Below, one piece after another: positions 8,792 through 17,461 of a stretch of DNA of 64,000 nucleotides. The notes under the pieces were generated by a model, which saw only the letters and a program-made list of their open reading frames with translations, was not told the origin of the DNA and did no database searches. Source of the stretch: Flavobacteriaceae bacterium (GTDB taxonomy: Bacteria; Bacteroidota; Bacteroidia; Flavobacteriales; Flavobacteriaceae); assembly GCA_004762155.1 (NCBI GenBank), contig SIHP01000004.1, positions 186,001-250,000 of the forward strand, read 5' to 3'. Made by a program: the position numbers and the translations under genes. The number at the start of each line of letters is the position of its first letter. The stretch's first letter is position 1.

Positions 8792-10993
8792 TTATAGTTT
8801 TATAATTTTTTGTGAAGTTGATTTAGATCCAGAAGATAATTTTATGATATAAATTCCTGAATTTAAGTTTTCAATATTTATTTCATTATTAAAGGTTGAT
8901 ACTTTTTGAGTTTTTAAAAGCTCCCCTAAAACGCTATAAATTCTAATGTCTAAATCTTCAGAAGTATTAATAAATAAAGTTTCACCATCTATAGGATTCG
9001 GATATAAATTAAAAACATCTTGTAACTCATTATCTTTTGTACTTAATGTAGTTGTAAATTGTCCTATATCTTCAAATGTATTAGCAGCATAAGAAGTCCA
9101 TTCTCCTTGTGCATCATAAGTAGTATTTGGACTAGAAACATCACTATTTCTTCTTAACGTAGTGTTTAGTGCAAATGCATTTCCACTTCCTCCATCTAAA
9201 TCTCCAATAATATCAATCAAAACGCCGTTTTTAAACAAACCTATAGGATCATTCCCATTAAAGTTTATAGGTGAAGCATAATTTGTATCATCACTACTTT
9301 CTCTTGTTAAGTCTGCTTCTTGAACTAAAGTAGCATCATCTGCTCCTTCATGTATAATTACAAAAACATCACCAGGAACAATACTTGTAACCGATCCTGT
9401 TGAAATATCAAATTCATCTATCCAATCTCCAGCACCATTAGATTGTTTCTTTATACTGTATCCAGCAAGACTAACAGTAGCTCCAGTAAGGTTAACTATT
9501 TCTAATGCCTTATTATTACCTCCATCTGGTTCTACATATTCAGAGAAAAATAATTCAGATGCAGCTCCAGTTCCTCCAGAAACAAGATCTATAGTAACAG
9601 TTTCTGATTGCGTAGATTCATTGCCTACAGCATCTTTTGCGATAACATATGATGAGTAAGAAGTGTCCGCGGTTAAACCAGAAAATGTATACGTTAAATC
9701 TGTAGTAGTTGTATTAAAAGCTCCATCTAAATAAACATCATATTCAGTTACAGCAACATTATCTGTAGCGGCATCCCAAGTAATTTTAAAAGAAGAATCA
9801 GTAGCATTACTAGCAACTAAATTTGTTGGTGCAGTTGGTGCTTCATTATCTGCTAAAGTTGTACCGTTTACAGGAGTACTTAAGGCAGATTGATTGTTAA
9901 TAATATCTTTAGCTAAAACTGAAAATGCATATGTTGTATTTGATGCTAAATTTTCAATAGTAACACTTGTTGTAGTTACTTGTTTTGTTAAGGTACCATC
10001 TACATAAACATTATAACCAGCAACAGATTCATTATCTGTAGAAGCATCCCAAGAAACATCTATAGTAGTATTTGTTATATTACTTAACACTATATTCATA
10101 GGTACAGTTGGTGCTTCTGTATCACTACCTGTATAAATTCCCCAAAGATCTTCTGCAGAATCACCTCCCCAAATTCTAGTTGCTAAATAAGGATTATCAA
10201 TAAAAGGGTTTCTATTACCTTGTGCAGCATAGTTACTTGTATCTTCATGATATGTATTTCTATTCATTTCTATTTGAGAAACAGGATCTTCCACATTCCA
10301 TTGTAAGAATAAATCAATCATATCATCTGGAGTAAATTCACTACTTCCGACACCAACAGCACTTGGTAAACAAACATCACCATAACGTACATACATATAC
10401 ATGATCATTCTAGCAGCATCACCTTTCCATTCATCACCAGGGTACCAAGCAGGGGTATTTGTACCACTTGAGCCACTATATGTGTCTGTAGAAAAGTCCG
10501 AGTTACCAGAACCACTTCCATATTTTCTATTATTTCTTGTAGAGTTACGTGTTCTATCTGCAGCTCTTAAATGATGACTGTCTGTAGCTGGACCAGGTAC
10601 ATCTGTATCTAAAACAGGGTCTGCCAAAGATTTAGGAAATACATGCTCTCTGTTCCATACAAATTCGTCTCCGCTTCCACTGTCTTGTAAATCTTTGTCT
10701 CTAGAGATGTCGTTTGTAACATCGTCATCACTTCCTTCTTCCCAACCATAAAACAAAACAACTTCATCTGTATTTGTGGTGTATTCGTCAGTTGCTTTTG
10801 TTGCATCCCAAACATCAGGCCCGCTACTTGTATATTCTAATACGGTTGTATGGGTTGCAATAATTTTTGTAGCTAATTCGTCTTTTAACTCTATACCAGT
10901 TAAGGTAAGGTCTACATCATTATAATATTGCTCTTGAGAAAAAGAGTAAAATGTTATAAGATAAATTGTAAAAAAAAGTATTTTTTTAATCAT
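8792..10993 (-). CDS. Secreted endonuclease I with FN3, lamin-tail and T9SS sorting domains
   Basis: A 733-residue extracellular nuclease. After the signal peptide (ending FSQ), residues about 25-275 form an endonuclease I domain with EFVWNREHVFPKSL and DSHHLRAADRTRNSTRNN, the His/Asn metal-site motifs of the EndA/NucM family. Two fibronectin type III repeats follow (about 290-380 and 385-470), then a lamin-tail-like domain (SELFFSEYVEPDGGNNKALE, to about 610). The end is a type A T9SS sorting domain (LYPNPIDGETLFI ... LNSGIYIIKLSSG). It should be exported through the type IX system and degrade environmental DNA for phosphate or nucleotides. It is monocistronic and ends at a strong hairpin. 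Confidence 0.93.
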   Translation of the reverse strand: MIKKILFFTIYLITFYSFSQEQYYNDVDLTLTGIELKDELATKIIATHTTVLEYTSSGPDVWDATKATDEYTTNTDEVVLFYGWEEGSDDDVTNDISRDKDLQDSGSGDEFVWNREHVFPKSLADPVLDTDVPGPATDSHHLRAADRTRNSTRNNRKYGSGSGNSDFSTDTYSGSSGTNTPAWYPGDEWKGDAARMIMYMYVRYGDVCLPSAVGVGSSEFTPDDMIDLFLQWNVEDPVSQIEMNRNTYHEDTSNYAAQGNRNPFIDNPYLATRIWGGDSAEDLWGIYTGSDTEAPTVPMNIVLSNITNTTIDVSWDASTDNESVAGYNVYVDGTLTKQVTTTSVTIENLASNTTYAFSVLAKDIINNQSALSTPVNGTTLADNEAPTAPTNLVASNATDSSFKITWDAATDNVAVTEYDVYLDGAFNTTTTDLTYTFSGLTADTSYSSYVIAKDAVGNESTQSETVTIDLVSGGTGAASELFFSEYVEPDGGNNKALEIVNLTGATVSLAGYSIKKQSNGAGDWIDEFDISTGSVTSIVPGDVFVIIHEGADDATLVQEADLTRESSDDTNYASPINFNGNDPIGLFKNGVLIDIIGDLDGGSGNAFALNTTLRRNSDVSSPNTTYDAQGEWTSYAANTFEDIGQFTTTLSTKDNELQDVFNLYPNPIDGETLFINTSEDLDIRIYSVLGELLKTQKVSTFNNEINIENLNSGIYIIKLSSGSKSTSQKIIKL

Positions 10994-11208
10994 AATTAAA
11001 TATTTAAAAAGGGTAGTTTTTTAATTTATTGTTACGCTAATTATTTTACGGCCTACAAACTTATAAACTCTATTTAGTTCTAATGTTAAGAATTGGTTAT
11101 TTTATTATTGATTTTTAGTGAAAAAGCTGCGTAATTGATAAGCTTTTTTGTGTTTTATTAATTTTTTATAAAAATAATAAAAAAAGTCAATAATAATACA
11201 CAAAAAAA

Positions 11209-11242
11209 AATAAACCTATTTTTAGATAAAAATAAGTTTATT
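11209..11242 (-). terminator. Terminator after the CarboxypepD_reg gene
   Basis: A 16-bp inverted repeat with one mismatch (arms 11209-11224 and 11227-11242, AATAAAC...GTTTATT) is flanked by long A and T runs, about 42 bp beyond the stop at 11284. Confidence 0.6.
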
Positions 11243-11283
11243 TGTTGTGTTTTTAATTTGTAGAAAATAATATGAATTTCATA

Positions 11284-12069
11284 TTATTTTTTTGAAGGAA
11301 TTCTATCTCTTTCTATTTTTCCTTTTTGAATTGCTTTGTAGTTCTCATAACAATTTAAAACAGCTTCTATCATTTGTAGATCACTTGCTTTTTTTATAAA
11401 ATATTCAGAATAATTACAATCAGTTAACAACTTTGTAAGCTGTTCTTTATCCATTTCTAAATATTCCATCATTACTTCACGATCAAACTTACCTGCTAAC
11501 ATTTTACGTAAATCGTCTTCCTTTTTTAATTTCTGAAGTTTTTTGAGTTGTTTAGGTTTTTTTCCAAAGAGATTATAAACCAAATCAACAGGATTTAACA
11601 GTTTTGCAACAATTGAAGATGTTTTCTGAGGTTTACCAACTTCATATGTTTGTGGCAGCCCATTAATATGAATTCTTGTATATCTATCTTCTGGAACTTG
11701 TTTTACATCTACTTCTAATACACCTATTAGTTGTGTAGACTTAATAACAACTTCTTTAACTTCTTCTGGTTTTTCGTTTAAAGAAATAACTAATTCATTA
11801 CCTTTTAATAAATCATTAGTTACTTTTAGTTTTATAGATTCAAAACCTAAAAAAGATACTAAAACCGTATCATTTGCTATGGCAGTTAACTCAAAAAGCC
11901 CTTTATCATTGGTAATTGTACCAACTACACTATTTAAATTTAAAATATGAGCAGCACTTATTGTTTTTTTTGTTTCTGAATCTATTACTTGTCCTTTAAG
12001 TTTCGTTTTTTGTGCGAAAAGACCAACTGAGATTAAGAATAATAGGAGGAAGGAATATTTTTTTTGCAT
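11284..12069 (-). CDS. CarboxypepD_reg-like domain protein, exported
   Basis: A 261-residue protein with a signal peptide ending LFAQ. Residues about 22-105 form a carboxypeptidase regulatory-like beta-sandwich (KLKGQVIDSETKKTISAAHI, VGTITNDKGLFEL, VSFLGFES), the domain found at the N-terminus of TonB-dependent receptors. No receptor plug or barrel follows. Instead there is a Lys-rich helical region (KKPKQLKKLQKLKKEDD) and a helical tail. Such stand-alone proteins are common in Flavobacteriaceae and are thought to be periplasmic or membrane-associated, but their role is not established. It appears monocistronic. Confidence 0.85.
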   Translation of the reverse strand: MQKKYSFLLLFLISVGLFAQKTKLKGQVIDSETKKTISAAHILNLNSVVGTITNDKGLFELTAIANDTVLVSFLGFESIKLKVTNDLLKGNELVISLNEKPEEVKEVVIKSTQLIGVLEVDVKQVPEDRYTRIHINGLPQTYEVGKPQKTSSIVAKLLNPVDLVYNLFGKKPKQLKKLQKLKKEDDLRKMLAGKFDREVMMEYLEMDKEQLTKLLTDCNYSEYFIKKASDLQMIEAVLNCYENYKAIQKGKIERDRIPSKK

Positions 12070-12282
12070 AGTACAATAATAATGATAAAAAGATGTGTAT
12101 CCGTTAATAAATTGTGAAAATAGACAATCAAAATGTATTCCATAAGAAACACTTTTAAAAATGTAGTGGTTTTTTATATATAATAGGTTAGATTATTGAT
12201 TTGGCTAAAAGTAAAAACAGTTAAAATTAATAATCAAAAAAGCTAATGTATTTTTATAAATTGAACATAATCAGTTGACTAT

Positions 12283-12663
12283 TTATGTAATATTAACGGT
12301 AGTTTTTTTCAATCCAATCATTTGATTTATCGCCATAGATAAAACAATTAAAGCTATTATTCCAATTATTAGATTTCCTATTAATGTAATTTTATATGGA
12401 TTAAATATTATCAGAATTAAACTACCTACAACCCATGTGTAATCTTGAATAATAATCCAAATTACAGCTAATTTTCTTTGTTTTATAATTTCATACCATA
12501 TTGTAATTGCAAAGTAATTTAGGACTAATCCAACTATCCAAAAAATAGTATTATTACTGGTTCCAAATAAAGTTGCTATTGGTTGATGTAATAAAATCAT
12601 TGTTAAACCTGATATGCTTGAGAATATAGCGTTGGTTTTTAAAGCTTTTTGTAATTTGTTCAT
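12283..12663 (-). CDS. Small membrane protein, four predicted helices
   Basis: About 126 residues from the ATG at 12663 (MNKLQKALKTN); the longer in-frame version begins at a TTG and is less likely. Four hydrophobic segments are visible (about 10-30, 37-57, 65-85 and 90-112), including GLTMILLHQPIATLFG and LIGNLIIGIIALIVLSMA. I do not recognise the family. It follows a Crp/Fnr-type regulator gene by 65 bp on the same strand and is probably its operon partner or target. Confidence 0.7.
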   Translation of the reverse strand: MNKLQKALKTNAIFSSISGLTMILLHQPIATLFGTSNNTIFWIVGLVLNYFAITIWYEIIKQRKLAVIWIIIQDYTWVVGSLILIIFNPYKITLIGNLIIGIIALIVLSMAINQMIGLKKTTVNIT

Positions 12664-12728
12664 TTGTTTAAAATTTTGTTTCAGCAAATTTCTGCAAACA
12701 AATTTTAATCTCTCTTGACAAATGGTAG

Positions 12729-13292
12729 TTAATTCATTTTTCTTAATCTACTTAATGATTCTGGTGTAATTCCTAACATAGAGGCTATGTATTGCAAAGG
12801 AACATTTTTAAATAGGGCTGGTTCTTCATTTAATAAATTAAGAAACCTTTGTTTTGCTGTAGTATGTAATTGAGAGAACATTTTTCTCTCCAGTAAAGCA
12901 AAAGAATTCGCTAATAAAAAATTATCAAACTCTAACCATTTAGGTTCGGTTTTATTCAATTTAAAATGATTCTCTCTATTAATTGTATAAATTTTACAGT
13001 CAGTAATTGCTTGTATATTCCAATTGTTACCTGTTTCAAAAATAAAACTTGAGAGTGATGTTATAAATTTACCATCACTACCAATCCATAAAGTTATTTC
13101 TTTTCCATCTACAATATCATACATTCTCATATAACCAGTTTCAATAAATGCCATTTGTCTACAGGCTTTTCCTGATTTTAAAAAGAAATCTCCTTTGCTT
13201 ATTTCTAATGGTTTAAAAACAGAAAGAATAGTATCCATTGAGCTTTTATCGATAGAAACTTGACTTAAAATACAGTTTTTTAATTTTTCCAT
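12729..13292 (-). CDS. Crp/Fnr-family transcriptional regulator
   Basis: A 187-residue protein with an N-terminal cyclic-nucleotide-binding beta-roll (FKPLEISKGDFFLKSGKACR, FIETGYMRMY) and a short C-terminal helix-turn-helix (QYIASMLGITPESLSRLRK). The effector-pocket residues that bind cAMP in CRP are not recognisable, and no Fnr cysteine cluster is present, so the ligand is unknown. This type is common in Bacteroidota as single-gene regulators. A small four-helix membrane protein lies directly downstream. Confidence 0.9.
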   Translation of the reverse strand: MEKLKNCILSQVSIDKSSMDTILSVFKPLEISKGDFFLKSGKACRQMAFIETGYMRMYDIVDGKEITLWIGSDGKFITSLSSFIFETGNNWNIQAITDCKIYTINRENHFKLNKTEPKWLEFDNFLLANSFALLERKMFSQLHTTAKQRFLNLLNEEPALFKNVPLQYIASMLGITPESLSRLRKMN

Positions 13293-13788
13293 TTCGTTTA
13301 ATTATACTAAATATTTAGCTATTGTTAGTTTTATAAAGAGAAAGAAGCAAACTTTTTAATTAATATTTTTTCGCTTTTATCTTTTTATAAAATTAGATTA
13401 AAAACGTTATAAAAATACATAAAACTTTAAATTAAATACCAAACTGGTATTAGTTTGCAAGATGTTAGAAGTATGCTTGTAAATATTCATAATAAGCTAC
13501 ACTACCAACTTCTAAAATAAAATACAAAATTTGATTTAAAGTATTTACAGCAGTTTTACTTGTGTTTTATCATGTTTTATTCATTTCGTTCTGGCTTTTA
13601 TACCTTTTAAGCTCAAATAATTCCATTCTATTACATATTTCTACACTTCAGATTATTAGTTCTGCAACTTTGTAATGTAATCAAACTAAAAATTGATCGA
13701 TTGAATAATTATAATAGGTTTTTGATCACAAAGACGGTATCCGAAAAGTCATTTTAAAAGAGTAGGAGTATAAACTAACAAAGAAATT
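13293..13788. other. Intergenic region, no gene seen
   Basis: A divergent intergenic stretch of 496 bp between the Crp-type regulator (minus) and the CrtC-like gene (plus). It is AT-rich with stop codons in all frames. I see no convincing RNA gene, repeat or exact TAnnTTTG box. Confidence 0.6.
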
Positions 13789-14913
13789 ATGAGTAATCAA
13801 AATCAAATTAAACGACCATTGAAAGGCCTTAGCCGAAGTATTATTAATGATGACGGAACCGCTGCTGAAACTGCTATTCCTTCACAAGGACTTACAGTAG
13901 AGTTACCAAGAGATATGTATTTACATTCTCCTATAAGTATATTAAATCTAGATGGTTGTCCAACAGAATGGTGGTGGCATACTGGTACATTAAAAACTTC
14001 AACCGGTAGAACTTTTGGATTTGAAATTAATGCTGCAGCGTTCTATCCAGGTGGTTTTACAGAAGTAATGTTAACAGATGTAGAAAAACAAATACACTAC
14101 CAACAAACCGAATTAGTGGAATCGATTTCTAATAATTGGGCAGAGACAGATGTAGCGAAGCCATGGTTTGTAAATTTGAATAATGTATTGATGCAAACTG
14201 TACAAGCTGATCCAACTCAAAATATGAGTGTTAAAGCAACAATTATGGATACGGTTCATAGTAAACTAATAACATTCGATTTAACATTTTCTCAAGAAGG
14301 TGCTCCTCTTATGGTATGGGGTGATGGCGTTGCACCTGGTAAGGGTGTAACTAATCCACAATTGAATAATAGCAACTTTTATTTTTCACTAACACGCATG
14401 AATGCTAAAGGAACTATTGAAATCATTGATCTTGTAAATATTATAAATACTGAGACTCTTCATGTTACTGGAACTACTTGGATGGATCACGAATGGGGAA
14501 AATTCGGTACAGAAGCCAAACCAGAGAAATGGGTTTTTCAGGCTATGCAATTCGATAATGGTGTTTGTCTTTCTAATTTTTCATTAACTCAGCCTGTTTT
14601 ATATGTAGGAGCTAAAGGAAAGGCAACTGTACAATTGGAAAAAGGTGGAGCTTCGTATTGTGTAAAATCAACTATTACTCCCCTAAAAGCTAATATGATT
14701 GGTGGTAATACTTACTTTACGGAATTGTCGGTTGAAATTCCAGATTTCGGAATCATGGTTGTAGTTAAAAGCCTGATGCCTGATCAAGTTTTTGTCTCTA
14801 AGGATATTTCAAGCGTATATGAAGGTGTTGCAAGTGTGTCTGGAGCGATTAACGATAAAGAAAACATAGGAACGCTTATCAGCGGTACAGCTTGGATAGA
14901 ACAAACTTTCTAA
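13789..14913 (+). CDS. CrtC/AttH-like lipocalin-fold protein
   Basis: A 374-residue protein with two lipocalin-like halves. The first carries PTEWWWHTGTLKTSTGRTFG and FEINAAAFYPGGF; the middle carries TWMDHEWGKFG. These are the hallmark motifs of the CrtC (hydroxyneurosporene synthase), AttH and kievitone-hydratase superfamily. Family members hydrate double bonds or act on hydrophobic small molecules, but no carotenoid genes are nearby, so the substrate is unknown. There is no obvious signal peptide, unlike many AttH proteins. It stands alone, with a palindrome at 14974-15008 behind it. Confidence 0.8.
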   Translation: MSNQNQIKRPLKGLSRSIINDDGTAAETAIPSQGLTVELPRDMYLHSPISILNLDGCPTEWWWHTGTLKTSTGRTFGFEINAAAFYPGGFTEVMLTDVEKQIHYQQTELVESISNNWAETDVAKPWFVNLNNVLMQTVQADPTQNMSVKATIMDTVHSKLITFDLTFSQEGAPLMVWGDGVAPGKGVTNPQLNNSNFYFSLTRMNAKGTIEIIDLVNIINTETLHVTGTTWMDHEWGKFGTEAKPEKWVFQAMQFDNGVCLSNFSLTQPVLYVGAKGKATVQLEKGGASYCVKSTITPLKANMIGGNTYFTELSVEIPDFGIMVVVKSLMPDQVFVSKDISSVYEGVASVSGAINDKENIGTLISGTAWIEQTF

Positions 14914-14973
14914 GAATTATTTTTTATTGTTTTTACTTTAAACTTTCTATTCTTTTGAATATTTTGGAGTTTG

Positions 14974-15008
14974 TTATGTCTGGTTTTCTTTTGGGAAATC
15001 AGACATAA
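14974..15008 (+). terminator. Hairpin downstream of the CrtC-like gene
   Basis: The arms TTATGTCTGGTTT and AAATCAGACATAA pair at 12 of 13 positions with a G-T wobble and a 9-nt loop. It lies 60 bp after the stop. No strong T-run follows, so it may be a weak terminator or a small regulatory palindrome. Confidence 0.45.
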
Positions 15009-15180
15009 TAAACTTTAATTGAATATTTTTTTATGCAACTGATTTTTTGTTTTTTATCTCAGTTCTCAGTTAGCTTTATGTGCTTTTTTATGTAAATGAA
15101 CAATTTTTTAATTTTTTTTGTAACCTTTTAATAAGAAATGTAATCCTATAGGAAACAAATAAATTTAATAAAACGAAATT

Positions 15181-15954
15181 ATGAAATTATCATTTAGAAG
15201 GATTCAAACGTTTGTTATTATGGCTATTCTTTTTTCAAACATCAGTAATGCTCAAATCTCAAAGAAGAATGAGTTGTATCAAATTTTAAAAGTAAAAGAC
15301 AGCTTATTATTTGAAGGATTTAATACATGTAATTTGGCAATGATTGAAGAGTTATTACCTGAAAAGTTTGAATTTTATCACGACAAAGATGGCTTTACAA
15401 GTTCAAGAGAAGTTTTTATAAAGAACTTGAAAAAAAACCTGTGTAGTTCTGGTAAGAATATTACAAAAAGAGTTTTAATAAAAGAGAGTTTTAAGGTGTT
15501 TCCTCTGTATAATAATAAAAAGTTATATGGAGCCATTCAAACTGGTAAACATTCATTTGGTAGTACAATTGCTCGATTTACCAATATTTGGTTGCTAGAA
15601 AATGGTGAATGGAAACCTACAAGAATTATGAGTTATGATCATAAAAGAAATACTGCTCCTATTGTTTCTGTCAAAAAGTTCCTTAAATTATCATCAGAAG
15701 AAATGGCTATATATTTAGGTGATTATAAGTTTTCACCAGAATTCACATTATCAATAATTAAAGATGGTGATAAGATATATGGAGATGCACAAGGACAAAA
15801 GGTTGAAATTAAATATTATGGGAATCACAAGTTTTTAGACTCAAAAGAAACCATGAAACTTAATTTTATAATAGATAACCAAGGAAGTGTTTCAGGGTTA
15901 AAAATGATAAGTCGTGATAGAGAGATGGTAGCAAAAAAAATAAATAAAAAATAA
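15181..15954 (+). CDS. Exported NTF2-like (DUF4440/SnoaL-type) protein
   Basis: A 257-residue protein with a signal peptide ending SNAQ. Residues about 30-160 look like an NTF2-fold DUF4440 domain (LKVKDSLLFEGFNTCNLAMIEELLPEKFEF..., TNIWLLENGEWKPTRIMSYDH). The C-terminal third (about 175-255) resembles the beta-rich DUF3471-type domain that follows beta-lactamase-like domains (LGDYKFSPEFTLSIIKDGDKIYG). Its enzymatic role cannot be assigned. It lies 24 bp before a small membrane protein gene and an ECF sigma factor, so it may belong to that operon. Confidence 0.75.
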   Translation: MKLSFRRIQTFVIMAILFSNISNAQISKKNELYQILKVKDSLLFEGFNTCNLAMIEELLPEKFEFYHDKDGFTSSREVFIKNLKKNLCSSGKNITKRVLIKESFKVFPLYNNKKLYGAIQTGKHSFGSTIARFTNIWLLENGEWKPTRIMSYDHKRNTAPIVSVKKFLKLSSEEMAIYLGDYKFSPEFTLSIIKDGDKIYGDAQGQKVEIKYYGNHKFLDSKETMKLNFIIDNQGSVSGLKMISRDREMVAKKINKK

Positions 15955-15978
15955 TTTACTCATTTAAAAAATATTAAT

Positions 15979-16356
15979 ATGACAAAGCAAGTTGTTTTTT
16001 TAATCTTAGTAGGCGCTATTATTTTAACATTTTTATTTGCTTGGCTGTTTTATCAGAAAGTAAAATCTAGAGAAAGAATGTTCCTTATTGATAAGGGCTT
16101 AACGCTAGAAGATGTTCTTAAATTTCAAAAGGAACATAATATTAAGTTTGTTTTTCCTTGGTTTAACTTAGGCATAGTAACTATTGGTATGAGTATTGCC
16201 TTTTTTGGTATTGCATTTTTAATTCGGTATTTAGAAAATGATTTAGAACTTTTTAAGGGCTTTTTAATCACCTGTATAATAAGTATATGCCTAGGTATTT
16301 CATCACTGACTATTCACTTTATAGACAAGACTTATAAAAGAAATCATGGAAGATGA
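15979..16356 (+). CDS. Small membrane protein of the ECF-sigma operon (DUF6249-like)
   Basis: A 125-residue protein with an N-terminal membrane helix (about 5-25), a short charged loop (SRERMFLIDKGLTLEDVLKFQ) and two further helices (about 60-82 and 92-113). The layout and the LIDKGL motif resemble DUF6249-type proteins often found beside ECF sigma factor genes in Bacteroidota. Its 3' end overlaps the sigma factor gene by 11 bp, so translation is probably coupled. A role in sigma control is inferred from position only. Confidence 0.75.
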   Translation: MTKQVVFLILVGAIILTFLFAWLFYQKVKSRERMFLIDKGLTLEDVLKFQKEHNIKFVFPWFNLGIVTIGMSIAFFGIAFLIRYLENDLELFKGFLITCIISICLGISSLTIHFIDKTYKRNHGR

Positions 16357-16879
16357 ATACATTGAAAGGGTTTTGTCAGGAGATACAGAAGCTTTCAGGT
16401 ATTTTTTAACTAAATACAAAGACATGGCGTTTAATATTGCTGTATCAATTATAAAGGATGATCAATACGCTGAAGAAGTTGTACAAGATTCTTTTATGAA
16501 GGCATTTAACGGATTAAAAACGTTTAATAAAACCGCGAAATTTAAATCGTGGTTTTATCGGATTATTGTAAATGAATCTTTTCAAAGACTTAAAAAGTTA
16601 AAAAAAACAATTCAGGTAGCATATGTACCAGAAATTCATAATAAACTAAATCTTGAAGTTGATATAGCGGTTAAGAGTTTTAAATTAGAACAGGTTGAGA
16701 AAACAATAAAGTTTTTGCATCCAAACGAAAGCCTGGCGATAAATTTATTTTACTTAGAAGCGTATAGTTTGAAAGAAATAGTTAGTATTACAGGTTGGAA
16801 AATGGCGAACACCAAAGTGATATTACATAGAGCTAGAAAAAAAATACGTTTACAATTAGATAACAAAAACAAGAATTAA
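16346..16879 (+). CDS. ECF-type RNA polymerase sigma factor
   Basis: A 177-residue sigma-70 family protein. Region 2 is clear (DTEAFRYFLTKYKDMAFNIA, AEEVVQDSFMKAF, KFKSWFYRIIVNES) and region 4 follows (LHPNESLAINLFYLEAYSLKEI, WKMANTKVILHRARKKI). It should redirect RNA polymerase to a small regulon. It overlaps the preceding membrane protein gene by 11 bp and is followed after 1 bp by a second small membrane protein, a likely regulator of its activity. No classical zinc-finger anti-sigma factor is present. Confidence 0.93.
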   Translation: MEDEYIERVLSGDTEAFRYFLTKYKDMAFNIAVSIIKDDQYAEEVVQDSFMKAFNGLKTFNKTAKFKSWFYRIIVNESFQRLKKLKKTIQVAYVPEIHNKLNLEVDIAVKSFKLEQVEKTIKFLHPNESLAINLFYLEAYSLKEIVSITGWKMANTKVILHRARKKIRLQLDNKNKN

Positions 16880-16880
16880 A

Positions 16881-17222
16881 ATGATAGAATCAGAAGAATT
16901 CAAAGATGAGTTAGTTAAGAGTTTTGTACAATCAGGAGTAAAAACCTTGATGAATAAAGATTTTGAAAATACAATGATGCTGAAAATCAATGCAGAAATT
17001 GAATTCAAAAAAGAAGTTGCTACCAATTTAAAGAAATCACTGTTATATTTTATAGGTGCATTGTTGTTAGGTATTATGGTTTCATTAATAAGTCTTTTTA
17101 GTATACTATTTGATGAAATCATCCTGAAGTCAATAACAATATTTGTTTTATTTCTTTTTAGCACAGTAGGTATACTGTCTGTTAATACTTATCTCACGCT
17201 TGGAAAAAAATATTCTTGGTAG
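16881..17222 (+). CDS. Small membrane protein, possible anti-sigma partner
   Basis: A 113-residue protein with a cytoplasmic N-terminal half of about 55 residues (EEFKDELVKSFVQSGVKTLMNKDFENTMM) and two membrane helices (about 56-78 and 85-105). It begins 1 bp after the ECF sigma gene. The soluble amino-terminal segment followed by membrane helices fits an anti-sigma-like tether, but I see no ASD or zinc-finger motif. A dispersed 110-bp repeat begins at its stop codon. Confidence 0.7.
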   Translation: MIESEEFKDELVKSFVQSGVKTLMNKDFENTMMLKINAEIEFKKEVATNLKKSLLYFIGALLLGIMVSLISLFSILFDEIILKSITIFVLFLFSTVGILSVNTYLTLGKKYSW

Positions 17223-17333
17223 ATTTAATCGCAGGGAGATAACCAAGGGTTTAATTCTTCGATGCTTGCATCTAAAAGTAAAAAAGGATAATTCTTTAAA
17301 ATATCTCTTGGGCTTGCCTCGAGGTTATTTACT
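17222..17333. repeat. Dispersed 110-bp repeat, copy A
   Basis: It aligns along its length with 21886-21992 in the same orientation; shared blocks include AAGGGTTTAATTC, AATTCTTTAAAA and GAGGTTATTTACT. In copy B a small hairpin, CCTCG...CGAGG, is intact; in this copy it has decayed. On the minus strand this copy is open for 35 codons ending at the inner border, but copy B is frameshifted, so it is probably not a gene. Both copies lie just behind plus-strand stop codons. Confidence 0.7.
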
Positions 17334-17447
17334 GTGGGAAATAAGCAATATGTTTTGATTTTTTATTAAGTAAAAAAAAATACGGACATCATAAAAATAC
17401 ACTAAGCATTGAGTTAAACAGCAAGAACTATATTAATTATAATAATT

Positions 17448-17461
17448 GTTGTATGTAGTGC
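17448..17461. other. Cassette border, 3' side of the AlbA_2 gene
   Basis: GTTGTATGTAGTGC is an inverted partner of GCATTGCATGCAAC at 18634-18647, with 11 of 14 positions matching and all differences transitions. It touches the stop codon of the AlbA_2 gene. A 60-70 bp AT-rich stretch (17380-17447) follows on the outer side and would be the remainder of an attC-like site. Confidence 0.45.

Noticed and set aside
16856..17164. Minus-strand ORF of 102 codons opposite the small ECF-operon membrane protein
   Set aside because: The plus-strand gene is better supported: 1-bp spacing to the sigma factor and clear membrane helices.
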